Shown piece by piece: positions 45,248 through 58,888 of a DNA stretch of 64,000 bases; position 1 is the first letter of the stretch, and each line of letters starts with the position of its first letter. The stretch comes from Propionibacteriaceae bacterium. Lineage in GTDB: Bacteria; Actinomycetota; Actinomycetes; Propionibacteriales; Propionibacteriaceae. The notes under the pieces are model-generated. The model searched no databases. It was not told the origin of the DNA and saw only the letters and a list, made by a program, of their open reading frames with translations. The stretch covers positions 59,166-123,165 of the forward strand of contig JAISHO010000037.1 in NCBI GenBank assembly GCA_031262485.1, given 5' to 3'. The translations under genes and the position numbers were made by a program.

Positions 45248-47083
45248 TCAGTAGTGAACCTCGACCTTGGTGCCGAGCGGCGCCCAATCGTAGATCCACT
45301 TGGCATAGCTCTCCGGCAGGTTGACGCACCCGTGCGAGGCAGCGTATCCGAAGCTGGAGCGCCACCAGGCGCCGTGGACCGCCTCGTCACCGTTGTAATA
45401 ACTGACCCAGCGGACATTCTCAGTGACGTAGCCTTCGCCCCGCATCGTCTGGATCGGCAGTTTGTACCAGACATAGAAGGTGCCAGGGTCGGTCGGCGTA
45501 CCCGATGCCCCCGTCACAACCGAGATCGGGCCATAGACGTGGGTCGTGCCCTCATACGCGTTGAGGGTGTAGGTGGACAGATTGATGTCGATCCACTTCG
45601 CGCCGTTCGGATCGTTGAAGTTGCTCGGGACCGTCACCCGTTCGACTCCAGCCTCGGTCACCGTCGTCGCGACGTCGATGACGGCGTTCTGGCCACGGTC
45701 GAGGGCGCCGGCCACATCGGAGGCGACGGCCCCCAGGTCGCTGATGACGACGCCGTCGGAGCCCTGCTCCGAGGTGACGATGTCGTTGCCTTCGGGCGAG
45801 ACGAGGATCGTCTCGTGTTGGACCTCGTCCTCGAGATCGCCGACCGCCTCGGCTTCGAGGGAACGCTTGATCGCGGCCTGGTCGTAGCCGACCGCGACGG
45901 AGCCTTGGTCGTCTCCCGAGGTCGCCGCCCGGGTGGTGAACGTCGTCCAGGCGGCGATGTCGGCGGCCGTGACGGTGTAATCGCCAGCCGCGCTGTCGAG
46001 GACGACGTCGAGGCCGAGGCGCTCATTGGCCGTCGTCGCAGCCGCCTCGGCGGCCTGGTCGCTGACGACGGGAGCGACGGGGCGCTCCGTCAAGGTGACC
46101 CCATCGGCGAAGGCCTTCGGATGGGCGAGCGCCTCTTTGATCGGGGCGATGTCGATGGTGGAGCCGATCTCGCCCGGAGTGACGACGAACTTCCCGGCCG
46201 CCTCGTCATAACTGACGCCGGCGTCGGCGGAATCGCCCTCGGCTCCGAGGAAGTAACTGTCGACCTCGCGCTGGAGGCGCTCGTCGTCGCTGTCGAGGAC
46301 GAGGGCCACCTCCTTGGCGTGGAAGGGGTTGTATGCCTCATAGAAGGGCACGCCGTCGCCGGCCGCCAGAGCGGCTTGGGCGATCCGGGCGGTGTCGATC
46401 CCGATTCCGAGATCGGAGACGTTGACCTCGTGGGTCTCGCCGTCATGGCGGAACGTCACCGTCATGGCGTCGAGGATGCCAGAGACGGTGGCGGACAATT
46501 CCGTCGCCGTCTGCCCACTGACGTCGACGTCGGCGATCTGCACTCCGGGTTTGGCCCGTTCGCCGTAATAGACCGCAGCCCAGATCGCTCCGGAGGCGAT
46601 GAGCGCCACGACGACCGCGATGACGACGACGGCCGCCCACCGACGGCGCGACGACGATTGGGCCCCCTCCGGGACGGCGGCAGCGTCCGCGGTCCCGGAA
46701 ACGGATTCTTCTGCGGAACCGGGTTCATCCGAAACCGTCGGCTCGTCGGCGACCGGGGCTGCCACGGCCTCCGGCTCGCTCTCCGCCGATACGTCGGGCT
46801 CGCTCTCCTCTGTGTCTGCGGCCGGTTCACCCGGCTCGTCAGGGGCCTCGACCGGCGCAGCCTCACCAGACTCGTCGACCGCGTCGGGTTCCGGTTGATC
46901 TGCTAAATCTGTTGTTTCAGTCTCAGAGGTTTCAGCTTCGGAAGGGTCGGTGCTCTCATCGGCCGGCGACTCGTCGACGGCGGGCGCGTCCTCCTCGGGC
47001 GGAGCGGCGTCCTCCTGCGGCGTCGTCTCCGCGGTGGGATCCTCGACGATCGCGTCGTCGCCAGGCTGTGTTGGTTCTGACAC
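45248..47083 (-). CDS. L,D-transpeptidase (YkuD domain) with long acidic cytoplasmic tail
   Basis: Makes 3-3 or lipoprotein cross-links in peptidoglycan outside the cell. The 611 residues comprise an acidic, Pro/Ala/Glu/Asp-rich cytoplasmic tail (about 1-145), a membrane helix (WAAVVVIAVVVALIASGAIWAAV), an external region with two repeats of the VanW-associated peptidoglycan-binding type (about 180-440), and a C-terminal YkuD domain (about 475-611) with the catalytic ASHGCVNLPES. I start at the GTG at 47083 because AAGGAGAG sits four bases before it; GTG 47104 or ATG 47098 are in-frame alternatives without a ribosome site. The domain order resembles YkuD proteins of other Gram-positive bacteria. 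Confidence 0.9.
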   Translation of the reverse strand: MSEPTQPGDDAIVEDPTAETTPQEDAAPPEEDAPAVDESPADESTDPSEAETSETETTDLADQPEPDAVDESGEAAPVEAPDEPGEPAADTEESEPDVSAESEPEAVAAPVADEPTVSDEPGSAEESVSGTADAAAVPEGAQSSSRRRWAAVVVIAVVVALIASGAIWAAVYYGERAKPGVQIADVDVSGQTATELSATVSGILDAMTVTFRHDGETHEVNVSDLGIGIDTARIAQAALAAGDGVPFYEAYNPFHAKEVALVLDSDDERLQREVDSYFLGAEGDSADAGVSYDEAAGKFVVTPGEIGSTIDIAPIKEALAHPKAFADGVTLTERPVAPVVSDQAAEAAATTANERLGLDVVLDSAAGDYTVTAADIAAWTTFTTRAATSGDDQGSVAVGYDQAAIKRSLEAEAVGDLEDEVQHETILVSPEGNDIVTSEQGSDGVVISDLGAVASDVAGALDRGQNAVIDVATTVTEAGVERVTVPSNFNDPNGAKWIDINLSTYTLNAYEGTTHVYGPISVVTGASGTPTDPGTFYVWYKLPIQTMRGEGYVTENVRWVSYYNGDEAVHGAWWRSSFGYAASHGCVNLPESYAKWIYDWAPLGTKVEVHY

Positions 47084-47281
47084 GGTCTCTCCTTCCATGT
47101 CCACATGGTGTGCTCGGTCGTCCCCGGGCGGGGGCGCGCCTCAGGGTGTGTTGTTGTCAGGGGTCAGCGCTCCCCGAACGAGCACCGAATCACCAGTGTA
47201 CGGCCCCGGCCAACTCTTCTGGCGGGGAAACGGCTTCGCAAGACTGAGAAAGGCATAAGAAGACGCGCACCCGCCGCTGTC

Positions 47282-47310
47282 TTGCTAGTTCGGCTTCGAT
47301 CGGGCAGAGT
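47282..47310 (+). promoter_or_regulatory. Candidate leaderless promoter of the EF-G-like gene
   Basis: TTGCTA (47282-47287) and CAGAGT (47305-47310) are 17 bases apart, and the ATG follows the -10 by six bases. No Shine-Dalgarno precedes the start. Confidence 0.5.
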
Positions 47311-47316
47311 TCACCC

Positions 47317-49431
47317 ATGGGTTCACAGGCGAATTCTCAGATTTCAGACCGTAACGTCGTGGCCAATTTGCGCAACGTCGTCCTCGTCGGCTCGGCCGGC
47401 TCTGGAAAGACGACGTTGTTCGAAAACCTCATCAAGTCACGCGTGCCGAGTTACCGCGGAGAGAAGATCGACGCTGAGCGCAACGCCGCTCTCGCGATCG
47501 CGACGATCGGTGTCGACGACACCGTCGTGACCCTCCTCGACGCTCCCGGGCACCCCGACTTCGTGGGCGAGCTGCGGGCCGGATTGCGCGGGGCGGACGG
47601 GGCGGTCTTCGTCGTCTCGGCCTCCGACGGGGTCGATCCGGCGACCGAGGCGCTGTGGCATGAGTGCGCGGCCATCAACATGCCCCGCGGCATCGCGATC
47701 ACCAAGCTCGACGAGGGGCGGGCCGATTTCGCCTCCGTCTTGTCCGATCTCCAAGGCATGTGGGGGCCGGCCGTCCAGCCGGCCTATGTGCCAGTCGAGA
47801 GCGGTGGCGCCATCACCGGCAATCTCTCGCTCGTCTCCGGTTCCGTCCATGATTACTCCGGCGGCTCCCGGTCGCGCCGTGACGCCACCTCGGACGAGTG
47901 GGCCCGGATCGAGGAATATCGCTCGGCGCTCATCGAGGGGATCATCCAAGAGTCCGAGGACGACGCCCTCATGGATCGTTATCTCGAAGGCGATCAGCTC
48001 AAGGCTGACGAGTTGGTCCAAGACCTCATGAAGGCGATCTACACCGCTCGCTTCTTCCCCGTCGTGCCCGTCAACTCGCTCAACGAGGTCGGCAGCGAAG
48101 AGCTCCTCACCGTCATCAAGAACTCGTTCCCCACTCCCCTGCGCCGCCGTGTCACCGTCTCCAAGGTCGTCGACGGCGCCCTGACCCAAGCCGAGACGGA
48201 AGTCGGCGATCCGAGCGGGCGCCTCGTCGCCGAGGTGATCCGGACGACGTCCGACCAGTTCGCCGGTCGTGGCAGCCTCGTGCGCATCTTCAACGGCTCG
48301 ATCTCCTCCGACGCCACTGTGCTGGTCAGCGGACATCGTTCGATCTTCAGCGGCAAGGCCGACCCGGCCCACCCCGACCACGACGACGTCGAGCGGATCG
48401 GCGGCTTGTCGGTGCCCGAGGGCTGCCAGTTCACCCAGGCCAACGCGGCCGGAGCCGGGCAGATCGTCTTCCTCGCCAAGCTTGGCCACGCCGAGACCTC
48501 CGACACCATCACCGATCCGGACGACCCGGTCGTCGTGACGCCTTGGAGGCTGCCCGAACCGCTCCTGCCCGTCGCTATCGTCGCCGCCACGCGCAACGAT
48601 GAGGACAAGCTCCCGACCGCTCTCAACCGGCTCGCCGTCGAGGACACGACGGTGCGGATCGAGCGGACGGTCGAGACCGATCAGACGATCCTCTGGACGA
48701 CCGGTCAGGCCCACGCCGATCTGCTCATCGCCCGCCTCCAAGACCGTTACGGCGTCAAGATCACCCAGGAGCCTGTCCGCGTCGCTTTGCGCGAAGCCTT
48801 CACCGGCAAATCGAGTGGGCTGGGCCGTCACGTCAAGCAATCGGGTGGGCACGGCCAATACGCCGTCTGCCAGATCGAAGTCGAGCCGCTTGAGCGCGGC
48901 GCCGGTTTCGAGTTCGTCGACAAGGTCGTCGGTGGGGCGGTCCCCCGCCAGTTCATCCCGAGCGTTGAGAAGGGGGTGCGGGCTCAACTCGAGAAGGGCG
49001 TCCTAGCCGGCTATCCGCTCGTCGACGTCCGCGTCACCCTCGTCGACGGCAAGGCGCACTCGGTCGATTCCTCCGACATGGCCTTCCAGATGGCCGGCTC
49101 CCTCGCCCTGCGCGAGGCGGCCAAGCCGGGGCTCGTCACCTTGCTCGAGCCGCTCGATCTCGTCACCGTCACGGTCGACGATCACTATCTCGGCGCCATC
49201 ATGACTGATCTCGGCTCCCGCCGCGGCCAAATGCTCGGCACCGATTCTGATGACAACCACCGCGTCGCGGTGAAGGCTCTCGTGCCTCAATCCGAGCTGT
49301 CGCGCTACGCCATCGACTTGCGCGGGTTGGCCCACGGGTCAGGCTCCTTCACCCGCGAGTTCCACGGCTACGACGCCATGCCGGCCCCGCTCGTCCAGCA
49401 AGCGGTCGAGGAGTCAAAGCAACAGCACTAA
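47317..49431 (+). CDS. EF-G-like GTPase (FusA2 type)
   Basis: A translational GTPase paralogue, 704 residues, separate from the main EF-G. G1 is GSAGSGKTT (26-33), G3 is DAPGHPDF (75-82) with the catalytic His kept, and G4 is TKLD rather than NKxD. The switch 1 region is short: GEKIDAERNAALAIATIG replaces the longer ERGITI stretch of true EF-G. Domains II to V follow (GRLVAEVIRTTSD, ALREAFTGKSSGLGRHVKQSGGHGQYAVCQIEVEP, GSRRGQMLGTD). The C-terminal domain IV is complete, so it probably binds ribosomes. Actinobacteria often carry such a copy; its role is not established. Confidence 0.88.
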   Translation: MGSQANSQISDRNVVANLRNVVLVGSAGSGKTTLFENLIKSRVPSYRGEKIDAERNAALAIATIGVDDTVVTLLDAPGHPDFVGELRAGLRGADGAVFVVSASDGVDPATEALWHECAAINMPRGIAITKLDEGRADFASVLSDLQGMWGPAVQPAYVPVESGGAITGNLSLVSGSVHDYSGGSRSRRDATSDEWARIEEYRSALIEGIIQESEDDALMDRYLEGDQLKADELVQDLMKAIYTARFFPVVPVNSLNEVGSEELLTVIKNSFPTPLRRRVTVSKVVDGALTQAETEVGDPSGRLVAEVIRTTSDQFAGRGSLVRIFNGSISSDATVLVSGHRSIFSGKADPAHPDHDDVERIGGLSVPEGCQFTQANAAGAGQIVFLAKLGHAETSDTITDPDDPVVVTPWRLPEPLLPVAIVAATRNDEDKLPTALNRLAVEDTTVRIERTVETDQTILWTTGQAHADLLIARLQDRYGVKITQEPVRVALREAFTGKSSGLGRHVKQSGGHGQYAVCQIEVEPLERGAGFEFVDKVVGGAVPRQFIPSVEKGVRAQLEKGVLAGYPLVDVRVTLVDGKAHSVDSSDMAFQMAGSLALREAAKPGLVTLLEPLDLVTVTVDDHYLGAIMTDLGSRRGQMLGTDSDDNHRVAVKALVPQSELSRYAIDLRGLAHGSGSFTREFHGYDAMPAPLVQQAVEESKQQH

Positions 49432-49440
49432 TTTTTCTCT

Positions 49441-49484
49441 GCGAAAACCCCGGCGATGGATCGCTCCATCGCCGGGGTTTTCGC
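49441..49484 (+). terminator. Strong terminator of the EF-G-like gene
   Basis: A perfect 20-bp inverted repeat (49441-49460 and 49465-49484) with a TCGC loop starts ten bases after the stop. The stem begins GCGAAAACCCC and ends GGGGTTTTCGC, so a run of four T lies in the descending arm and four A in the ascending arm. It can work in both directions. Confidence 0.85.
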
Positions 49485-49660
49485 GTCGGAAGCTTTCATG
49501 AGGCCGCCGCCGTCGCCGCATCGTCAGCGCTGAATGAGGACATGCCGATCCACCGGTCACCCCGATCATGACGAGCCGTCACATTAATAGTGGATTTCCC
49601 CTGATGGAAAACATTCCATATCAATGCGACATCACACTTTGATTGTTACGACACGATAAG
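49485..49660. other. AT-richer spacer without a gene
   Basis: Between the EF-G-like terminator and the rpoC terminator I see no reading frame with a ribosome site, no tRNA and no known RNA. The stretch 49575-49660 is clearly more AT-rich than its surroundings and holds one short palindrome, ATGGAA-AACA-TTCCAT, at 49604-49619. Confidence 0.5.
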
Positions 49661-49694
49661 CGAAAAGAAAGGGCCAGCCATCGCTGGCTGGCCC
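49661..49694 (-). terminator. Terminator of the rpoBC operon
   Basis: On the reverse strand a perfect 10-bp stem (GGGCCAGCCA, 49671-49680 with 49685-49694) and a four-base loop are followed by TTTCTTTTCG. It lies 67 bases after the rpoC stop and has the shape of an intrinsic terminator. Confidence 0.88.
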
Positions 49695-49760
49695 TCCCGC
49701 TGGTCGGGTATTCCGAAAGGATACACGACTCTAAGACGTGGTTTTCACCCACAGCGCACA

Positions 49761-53621
<3,861 letters not shown>

Positions 53622-53704
53622 AGTGCTTCACTTTCTCCCGGTCCGGGATTCGTCCGTCACAAAGAATGTCGATGGTTAAGGGAGCCGGCCTGGCCGGCTG
53701 GCGG

Positions 53705-56700
53705 TCAGACTTCGTCGATGGCGAAGTTGTCGGAACCGGGGCGGCGAGACAGGTCGATGCCGAAATCGTCGTTGAGACGATAATCGTCGTCGCTGTCACG
53801 CAGCTCGACGACCTGGCCGTCGGAGCTGAGGACTTCGACGTTGAGGCAGAGCGACTTCATCTCCTTGACGAGGACCTTGAAGGACTCCGGGATCCCCGGC
53901 TCAGGGATGTTGTCTCCCTTGACGATCGCCTCGTAGACCTTGACACGGCCGGAGACGTCGTCCGACTTGATCGTCAGCAACTCCTGGAGGGCCCAAGCGG
54001 CGCCGTAGGCCTCGAGCGCCCACACCTCCATCTCACCGAAGCGCTGGCCACCGAATTGGGCCTTGCCGCCGAGCGGCTGCTGGGTGATCATCGAGACCGG
54101 GCCGGTCGAACGAGCGTGGATCTTATCGTCGACCAGGTGGTGGAGTTTGAGGATGTACATGTATCCGACGCCGACCGGCTCCGGATAAGGTTCGCCGGAA
54201 CGACCGTCGAAGAGCTGAGCCTTGCCACCCTCGTTGACGAGACGGATGCCGTCCCGGTTGGGCAGGGTGTTGCCGAGCAGACCGGTGATCTCGTCCTCGT
54301 GGGCGCCGTCGAAAACCGGGGTCGCGACCCGCTGATCGCCCTCGACGTGCTCGAAGCCGAACTTCACGAGATTCTTCGCCCAAGGCTCGTCGACTTCGGC
54401 GATGTCCCAGCCGGACTTGGCGATCCACCCGAGGTGGGTCTCGAGCACCTGCCCGACGTTCATCCGGCTGGGGACGCCCATCGGGTTGAGGATGACGTCG
54501 ACCGGCGTGCCGTCGACGAGGAAGGGCATGTCCTCCTGAGGCAGGATCTTTGAAATGACACCCTTGTTGCCGTGGCGGCCGGCCAGTTTGTCACCGACCG
54601 AGATCTTGCGCTTCTGGGCGACGTAGACGCGGACCATCTGGTTGACGCCGGGGGCGAGCTCGTCGCCTTCCTCGATGTCGAAGACGCGCACGCCGATGAC
54701 GGTGCCGGACTCGCCGTGGGGCACCTTCATCGAGGTGTCACGGACTTCGCGGGCCTTCTCGCCGAAGATGGCGCGCAGGAGACGCTCTTCCGGCGTCAGC
54801 TCCGTCTCGCCCTTAGGAGTCACCTTGCCGACGAGGATGTCGCCGGTCGAGACCTCGGCGCCGATGCGGACGATGCCGCGCTCGTCGAGGTCGGACAGCA
54901 TGTCGTCGTTCGAGTTCGGGATGTCGCGGGTGATCTCCTCCGGGCCGAGCTTGGTGTCGCGGGCGTCGACCTCGTGCTCCTCGATGTGGATCGAGGTGAG
55001 GATGTCGTCCTGGACGAGACGCTCGGAGAGGATGATGGCGTCCTCGTAGTTGAGGCCCTCCCAGGGCATGAACGCGACCAGCAGATTGCGGCCGAGCGCC
55101 ATCTCGCCTTGATCGGTGCAAGCGCCGTCGGCCAGCGGGGTGCGGGCCTCGACGTGCTGCCCGACGTTGACGAGCGGACGCTGGTTGATGCAGGTGGCCT
55201 GGTTGGAACGCTTGAACTTGGCCAGCTTGTAGGCGCTGCGGGTTCCGGCATCCTCGGCGATCTCGATGAGATCGGCGCTGACGGAGGTGACGACGCCGGG
55301 ATGGCTCGCCAACGTGACCTCGCCGCCGTCGACCGCGCCGCGATACTCCATGCCGGTGCCGACGAGCGGCGCCTCGTTGCGGATGAGGGGCACGGCCTGG
55401 CGCTGCATGTTCGCGCCCATGAGGGCCCGGGAAGCGTCGTCATGCTCGAGGAAGGGGATGAGGGCCGTCGCGACCGAGACCATCTGGCGCGGCGAGACGT
55501 CCATGTACTGGACCTCGTCGGGCGGGACCTGGTCGACGTCGCCGTGCTTCTTGCGCACGAGGACGCGGTCTTCGACGAAGTTGCCGGCGTCGTCGACCGG
55601 GGCGTTGGCCTGGGCGATGATGTAGCGGTCTTCCTCGTCGGCCGTCAGGTAATCGACCTGATCGGTCACCTGGCCGCCGTGGCACTTGCGGTACGGCGTC
55701 TCGATGAAACCGAAGGAGTTGACCCGGGCGAACGAGGCGAGCGACCCGATGAGCCCAATGTTGGGACCTTCAGGCGTCTCGATCGGGCACATCCGGCCAT
55801 AGTGCGAGGGGTGGACGTCACGGACCTCCATGCCGGCCCGGTCGCGGCTGAGACCGCCAGGGCCGAGCGCCGAGAGACGACGCTTGTGGGTCAGACCGGA
55901 GACCGGGTTCGTCTGATCCATGAACTGGCTCGACTGCGAGGTGCCGAAGAACTCGCGCAGGGCCGCCACGACCGGACGGATGTTGATGAGCGTCTGCGGC
56001 GTGATGGCCTCGATGTCCTGGGTCGTCATGCGATCGCGGACGACGCGCTCCATCCGGCTCAGACCGGTGCGCAACTGGTTCTGGATCAGCTCTCCGACGG
56101 TGCGCAGACGACGGTTGCCGAAGTGGTCGATGTCGTCCGTCTCGATGGGCAGACCCTCGATCTCGGTCATGCCCTCGTGCAAGGCGCAGACGTACTTGAT
56201 CGCCGCGACGATGTCGTCGATCGACAGCACCTGCATGTCGAAGGGCTCGCTCAGACCGAGCTTCTTGTTGATCTTGTAGCGGCCGACTTTGGCCAAGTCG
56301 TAGCGCTTCGGGTTGAAGTAGTAGCTGTCGAGCAGCTGCTTGGCGGCGTCGCGCGTCGGCGGCTCGCCCGGGCGGAGCTTCTTGTAGATGTCGATGAGCG
56401 CCTCGTCCTCGGCCTGGACGCTGTCCTTCTCCAAGGTCAGACGCATCGACTCGAATTCGGAGAACTCCTCGGCGATCTTCTCGGCCGACCAGCCGAGGGC
56501 CTTGAGGAAGACGGTGGCGGACTGCTTGCGCTTGCGGTCGAAACGGACGCCGACCATGTCGCGCTTGTCGATCTCGAACTCGAGCCAGGCGCCGCGAGAA
56601 GGGATGACCTTGCAGGTGAAAATATCTTTATCAGAGGTCTTGTCCGGGGTCTGCTCGAAGTAGACGCCAGGCGAACGGACCAACTGGGAGACGACGATGC

Positions 56701-57175
56701 GCTCGGTGCCGTTGATGATGAACGTCGCGTTCGGCGTCATGAGGGGGAAATCACCCATGAAGACGGTCTGCTCCTTGAGCTCGCCCGTCTCGTTGTTCAT
56801 GAACTCGGCTTTTACGTAAAGCGGGGCCGAGTAGGTGACATCACGATCCTGGCATTCGGCGATCGTGTGCTTCGGCTCCTCGAAGCGGGGTTCGCGGAAC
56901 GACAGCGACATCGTGCCGGCGAAATCCTCGATCGGGGAGATCTCTTCGAAGGTCTCCGTCAGACCCGACTTCGGGTTGACGTCGGTGCGCCCCTCCGCCA
57001 TGGCCTCGTCGACCCGGGCCTGCCAGATCTCATTGCCGATGAGCCAATCAAAAGAGTTTTTCTGAAGATCGAGGAGGTTGGGCACCTCAAGGGGCTCATG
57101 GATCTTCGCGAAAGAGATGCGATCCGTGCCCGAGATGACGTGAGAATTCTTTGACGCAGTACGCGAGGCGGCCAA
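53705..57175 (-). CDS. rpoB: DNA-directed RNA polymerase beta subunit
   Basis: Beta subunit, 1156 residues. It holds the rifampicin-pocket region ([16 protein letters not shown], then [13 protein letters not shown]), [29 protein letters not shown] and the C-terminal [24 protein letters not shown]. In E. coli numbering the pocket shows Ser at 511 (residue 415 here), Thr at 518 and Val at 521, while 513, 516, 526 and 531 are wild type. The start is TTG at 57175, with GGAAGGA seven bases upstream. A separate promoter and a terminator isolate it from rplL. Confidence 0.98.
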   Translation of the reverse strand: MAASRTASKNSHVISGTDRISFAKIHEPLEVPNLLDLQKNSFDWLIGNEIWQARVDEAMAEGRTDVNPKSGLTETFEEISPIEDFAGTMSLSFREPRFEEPKHTIAECQDRDVTYSAPLYVKAEFMNNETGELKEQTVFMGDFPLMTPNATFIINGTERIVVSQLVRSPGVYFEQTPDKTSDKDIFTCKVIPSRGAWLEFEIDKRDMVGVRFDRKRKQSATVFLKALGWSAEKIAEEFSEFESMRLTLEKDSVQAEDEALIDIYKKLRPGEPPTRDAAKQLLDSYYFNPKRYDLAKVGRYKINKKLGLSEPFDMQVLSIDDIVAAIKYVCALHEGMTEIEGLPIETDDIDHFGNRRLRTVGELIQNQLRTGLSRMERVVRDRMTTQDIEAITPQTLINIRPVVAALREFFGTSQSSQFMDQTNPVSGLTHKRRLSALGPGGLSRDRAGMEVRDVHPSHYGRMCPIETPEGPNIGLIGSLASFARVNSFGFIETPYRKCHGGQVTDQVDYLTADEEDRYIIAQANAPVDDAGNFVEDRVLVRKKHGDVDQVPPDEVQYMDVSPRQMVSVATALIPFLEHDDASRALMGANMQRQAVPLIRNEAPLVGTGMEYRGAVDGGEVTLASHPGVVTSVSADLIEIAEDAGTRSAYKLAKFKRSNQATCINQRPLVNVGQHVEARTPLADGACTDQGEMALGRNLLVAFMPWEGLNYEDAIILSERLVQDDILTSIHIEEHEVDARDTKLGPEEITRDIPNSNDDMLSDLDERGIVRIGAEVSTGDILVGKVTPKGETELTPEERLLRAIFGEKAREVRDTSMKVPHGESGTVIGVRVFDIEEGDELAPGVNQMVRVYVAQKRKISVGDKLAGRHGNKGVISKILPQEDMPFLVDGTPVDVILNPMGVPSRMNVGQVLETHLGWIAKSGWDIAEVDEPWAKNLVKFGFEHVEGDQRVATPVFDGAHEDEITGLLGNTLPNRDGIRLVNEGGKAQLFDGRSGEPYPEPVGVGYMYILKLHHLVDDKIHARSTGPVSMITQQPLGGKAQFGGQRFGEMEVWALEAYGAAWALQELLTIKSDDVSGRVKVYEAIVKGDNIPEPGIPESFKVLVKEMKSLCLNVEVLSSDGQVVELRDSDDDYRLNDDFGIDLSRRPGSDNFAIDEV

Positions 57176-57267
57176 GATGTGGTCCTTCCAGAACTCACCA
57201 GGTGAAATGCGCGGCTCTCATCCACAACACAGCGGAGGGGATGACGACATACGCTAGGCAAAGTGCA

Positions 57268-57296
57268 ATATTAGCCCGTTATTCGGGCGCACGCAA
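57268..57296 (-). promoter_or_regulatory. Promoter of rpoB-rpoC
   Basis: On the reverse strand TTGCGT (57291-57296) and TAATAT (57268-57273) are 17 bases apart. It lies about 93 bases before the rpoB start and downstream of the rplL terminator, so rpoBC can be transcribed on its own. The remainder of the 439-base gap (57297-57524) shows no gene. Confidence 0.7.
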
Positions 57297-57524
57297 GCAG
57301 GACCCCATGATAGCTCACCATCGTGGATAACCAGTCATCAATGACATTCTACCGCGCCACGGAGCCGGCCCAACACACTTGCGGGCGCCGATACCGATTC
57401 GTGACTGAATTCTTGTCTCCGGATCCGTCATCATCGCTCGCGGGTGTCCCCACAGTTTGGCACACCTCGGCGTCCGGTCGCATCCTGGCGCCGGCGCGCC
57501 GCGCCCGAAGTTCCCGCCGGCATG

Positions 57525-57566
57525 AAAAACCGTCCGTCGGGCGGCACAGGGCCACCCGGCGGACGG
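57525..57566 (-). terminator. Intrinsic terminator between rplL and rpoB
   Basis: On the reverse strand a 12-position stem (CCGTCCG, one mismatch, CGGG) formed by 57566-57555 and 57541-57530 has a 13-base loop and is followed by five T (57529-57525). A second perfect 10-bp hairpin (CGTCGATCTC / GAGATCGACG, 57579-57602) without a T-run lies between it and the rplL stop. Confidence 0.78.
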
Positions 57567-57614
57567 ATGATGTCACCGCGTCGATCTCCAGAGAGATCGA
57601 CGGCGAGGACGAGG

Positions 57615-58013
57615 TCAGGACTTGACGGAGACCGTGGCGCCAGCGCCTTCGAGCTGCTCCTTGGCCTTGTTGGCCGTCTCCAGGTTGACCTTCTCGAGAA
57701 TCGGCTTGGGAGCGGACTCGACGAGATCCTTGGCCTCCTTGAGGCCGAGGCTCGTCAAAGCGCGAACCTCCTTGATGACCTGGATCTTCTTGTCGCCACC
57801 GGACTCGAGGATGACATCGAACTCGGTCGGCTCGTCGTCGGCCGCGCCGCCATCAGCCGCAGCGCCGCCAGCGGCCGGAGCAGCCGCCACCGCCACCGGA
57901 GCGGCCGCGGTGACACCGAAGGTGTCCTCGAACAGCTTCACGAACTCGGAGAGCTCGATGAGCGTCATCTCCTTGAAAGCGTCAATGAGTTCTTCATTGG
58001 TGAGCTTCGCCAT
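57615..58013 (-). CDS. rplL: 50S ribosomal protein L7/L12
   Basis: Stalk protein that recruits translational GTPases, 132 residues. The N-terminal dimer domain ([24 protein letters not shown] in pieces), an Ala-rich hinge ([18 protein letters not shown]) and the C-terminal domain ([32 protein letters not shown]) are all as expected. It follows rplJ by 15 bases. Confidence 0.97.
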   Translation of the reverse strand: MAKLTNEELIDAFKEMTLIELSEFVKLFEDTFGVTAAAPVAVAAAPAAGGAAADGGAADDEPTEFDVILESGGDKKIQVIKEVRALTSLGLKEAKDLVESAPKPILEKVNLETANKAKEQLEGAGATVSVKS

Positions 58014-58028
58014 TGTATGCCTTTCTTC

Positions 58029-58658
58029 TTACTCTGCGGCGTCTGCCGTCTCGGGTGCCTCGGCGGCGTCTGCCGTCGCGGTCGCCGGCGACTCGCCGGC
58101 AGGGGTTGTCGTCTGATCACCAGATCCGCCGATGAGGGACGGATTCTCGCCGGCCGCCTGTTCGAGCGCGCCCATGGCCCGGGCGGCCTGGTTGAGCGGC
58201 GCCGCGAAGAGGTACACGGCCTTGGAGAGGTTGGCGTTCATCGCGCCGGCCAGCTTGGCCAGGAGCGTCTCACGCGACTCGAGGTCGGCCAGTTTCACGA
58301 CCGTCGCGGCGTCGAGGACGTTGCCGTCCATGACGCCACCCTTGATGACCAGTGCGGGATTGTCCTTCGCGAAGTTCTTCAGCCCCTTCGCCACGGTGGC
58401 GACATCCCCCGTGATGAAGGCGATGGCGGTCGGGCCGGTCAGGTGCTCGTCGAGCCCCTCGATGCCGGCGTCCTTGGCCGCGATCGTGGTGAGCGTGTTC
58501 TTCGCGACGGTGTAGGTCGCGTCATCCCCGAGGGAACGACGGAGGTCCTTGAGGGCCGCGACCGACAGGCCACGGTACTCGGTGAGGACGGCGGCCGAGG
58601 CTGAGGAGAATCTCTCCTTCAGATCGGCGACAGCGGCCTCTTTGTCGGGCCTCGCCAT
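58029..58658 (-). CDS. rplJ: 50S ribosomal protein L10
   Basis: Base of the L7/L12 stalk, 209 residues. The N-terminal rRNA-binding domain ([29 protein letters not shown]) and the C-terminal helix that carries L7/L12 dimers are present, followed by an Ala/Thr/Glu/Asp-rich tail of about 35 residues. The ATG at 58658 has AAGGAG upstream; the frame beyond it lies in the leader. Confidence 0.96.
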   Translation of the reverse strand: MARPDKEAAVADLKERFSSASAAVLTEYRGLSVAALKDLRRSLGDDATYTVAKNTLTTIAAKDAGIEGLDEHLTGPTAIAFITGDVATVAKGLKNFAKDNPALVIKGGVMDGNVLDAATVVKLADLESRETLLAKLAGAMNANLSKAVYLFAAPLNQAARAMGALEQAAGENPSLIGGSGDQTTTPAGESPATATADAAEAPETADAAE

Positions 58659-58706
58659 GAGGTCTCCTTCCACTTGTCGGAGCCGGACCGCCCGGAGAAA
58701 GACAAA

Positions 58707-58736
58707 TGCCCCGTGGCGCACAGGCGACACGAGGCA
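58707..58736 (-). ncRNA. Putative L10 leader hairpin
   Basis: On the reverse strand TGCCTCGTG (58736-58728) pairs with CACGGGGCA (58715-58707), nine pairs with one T-G, with a 12-base loop, 48 bases before the rplJ start. The mRNA leader from the promoter at 58858 would be about 190 bases, as expected where L10 or its L12 complex binds its own leader. The binding motif itself is not verified. Confidence 0.4.
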
Positions 58737-58857
58737 TCACAAAGATGGTTCAGTTCACCTGCGCAGGACAATCGATGATTCTTCGGCCCTCCGCTCCAGG
58801 CGACCCATCGGGGATCACACCGTGGCGGACGACGACCGGCGGTCTTCGGCAGGAGAC

Positions 58858-58886
58858 ACTTTAGGCGATGGGACGAGGGAAAACAA
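58858..58886 (-). promoter_or_regulatory. Candidate promoter of rplJ-rplL
   Basis: On the reverse strand TTGTTT (58881-58886) and TAAAGT (58858-58863) are 17 bases apart. The -35 lies inside the T-rich tail of the rplA terminator. Confidence 0.6.
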
Positions 58887-58888
58887 AC

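Noticed and set aside
53683..53699. Short palindrome AGCCGGCC-T-GGCCGGCT between rpoB and rpoC
   Set aside because: The loop is only one base (three if the stem is shortened), there is no T-run, and chance GC palindromes are frequent here.
54572..57154. 860-codon plus-strand open frame opposite rpoB
   Set aside because: Same reason: antisense frame of a strongly biased gene, no domain recognised.
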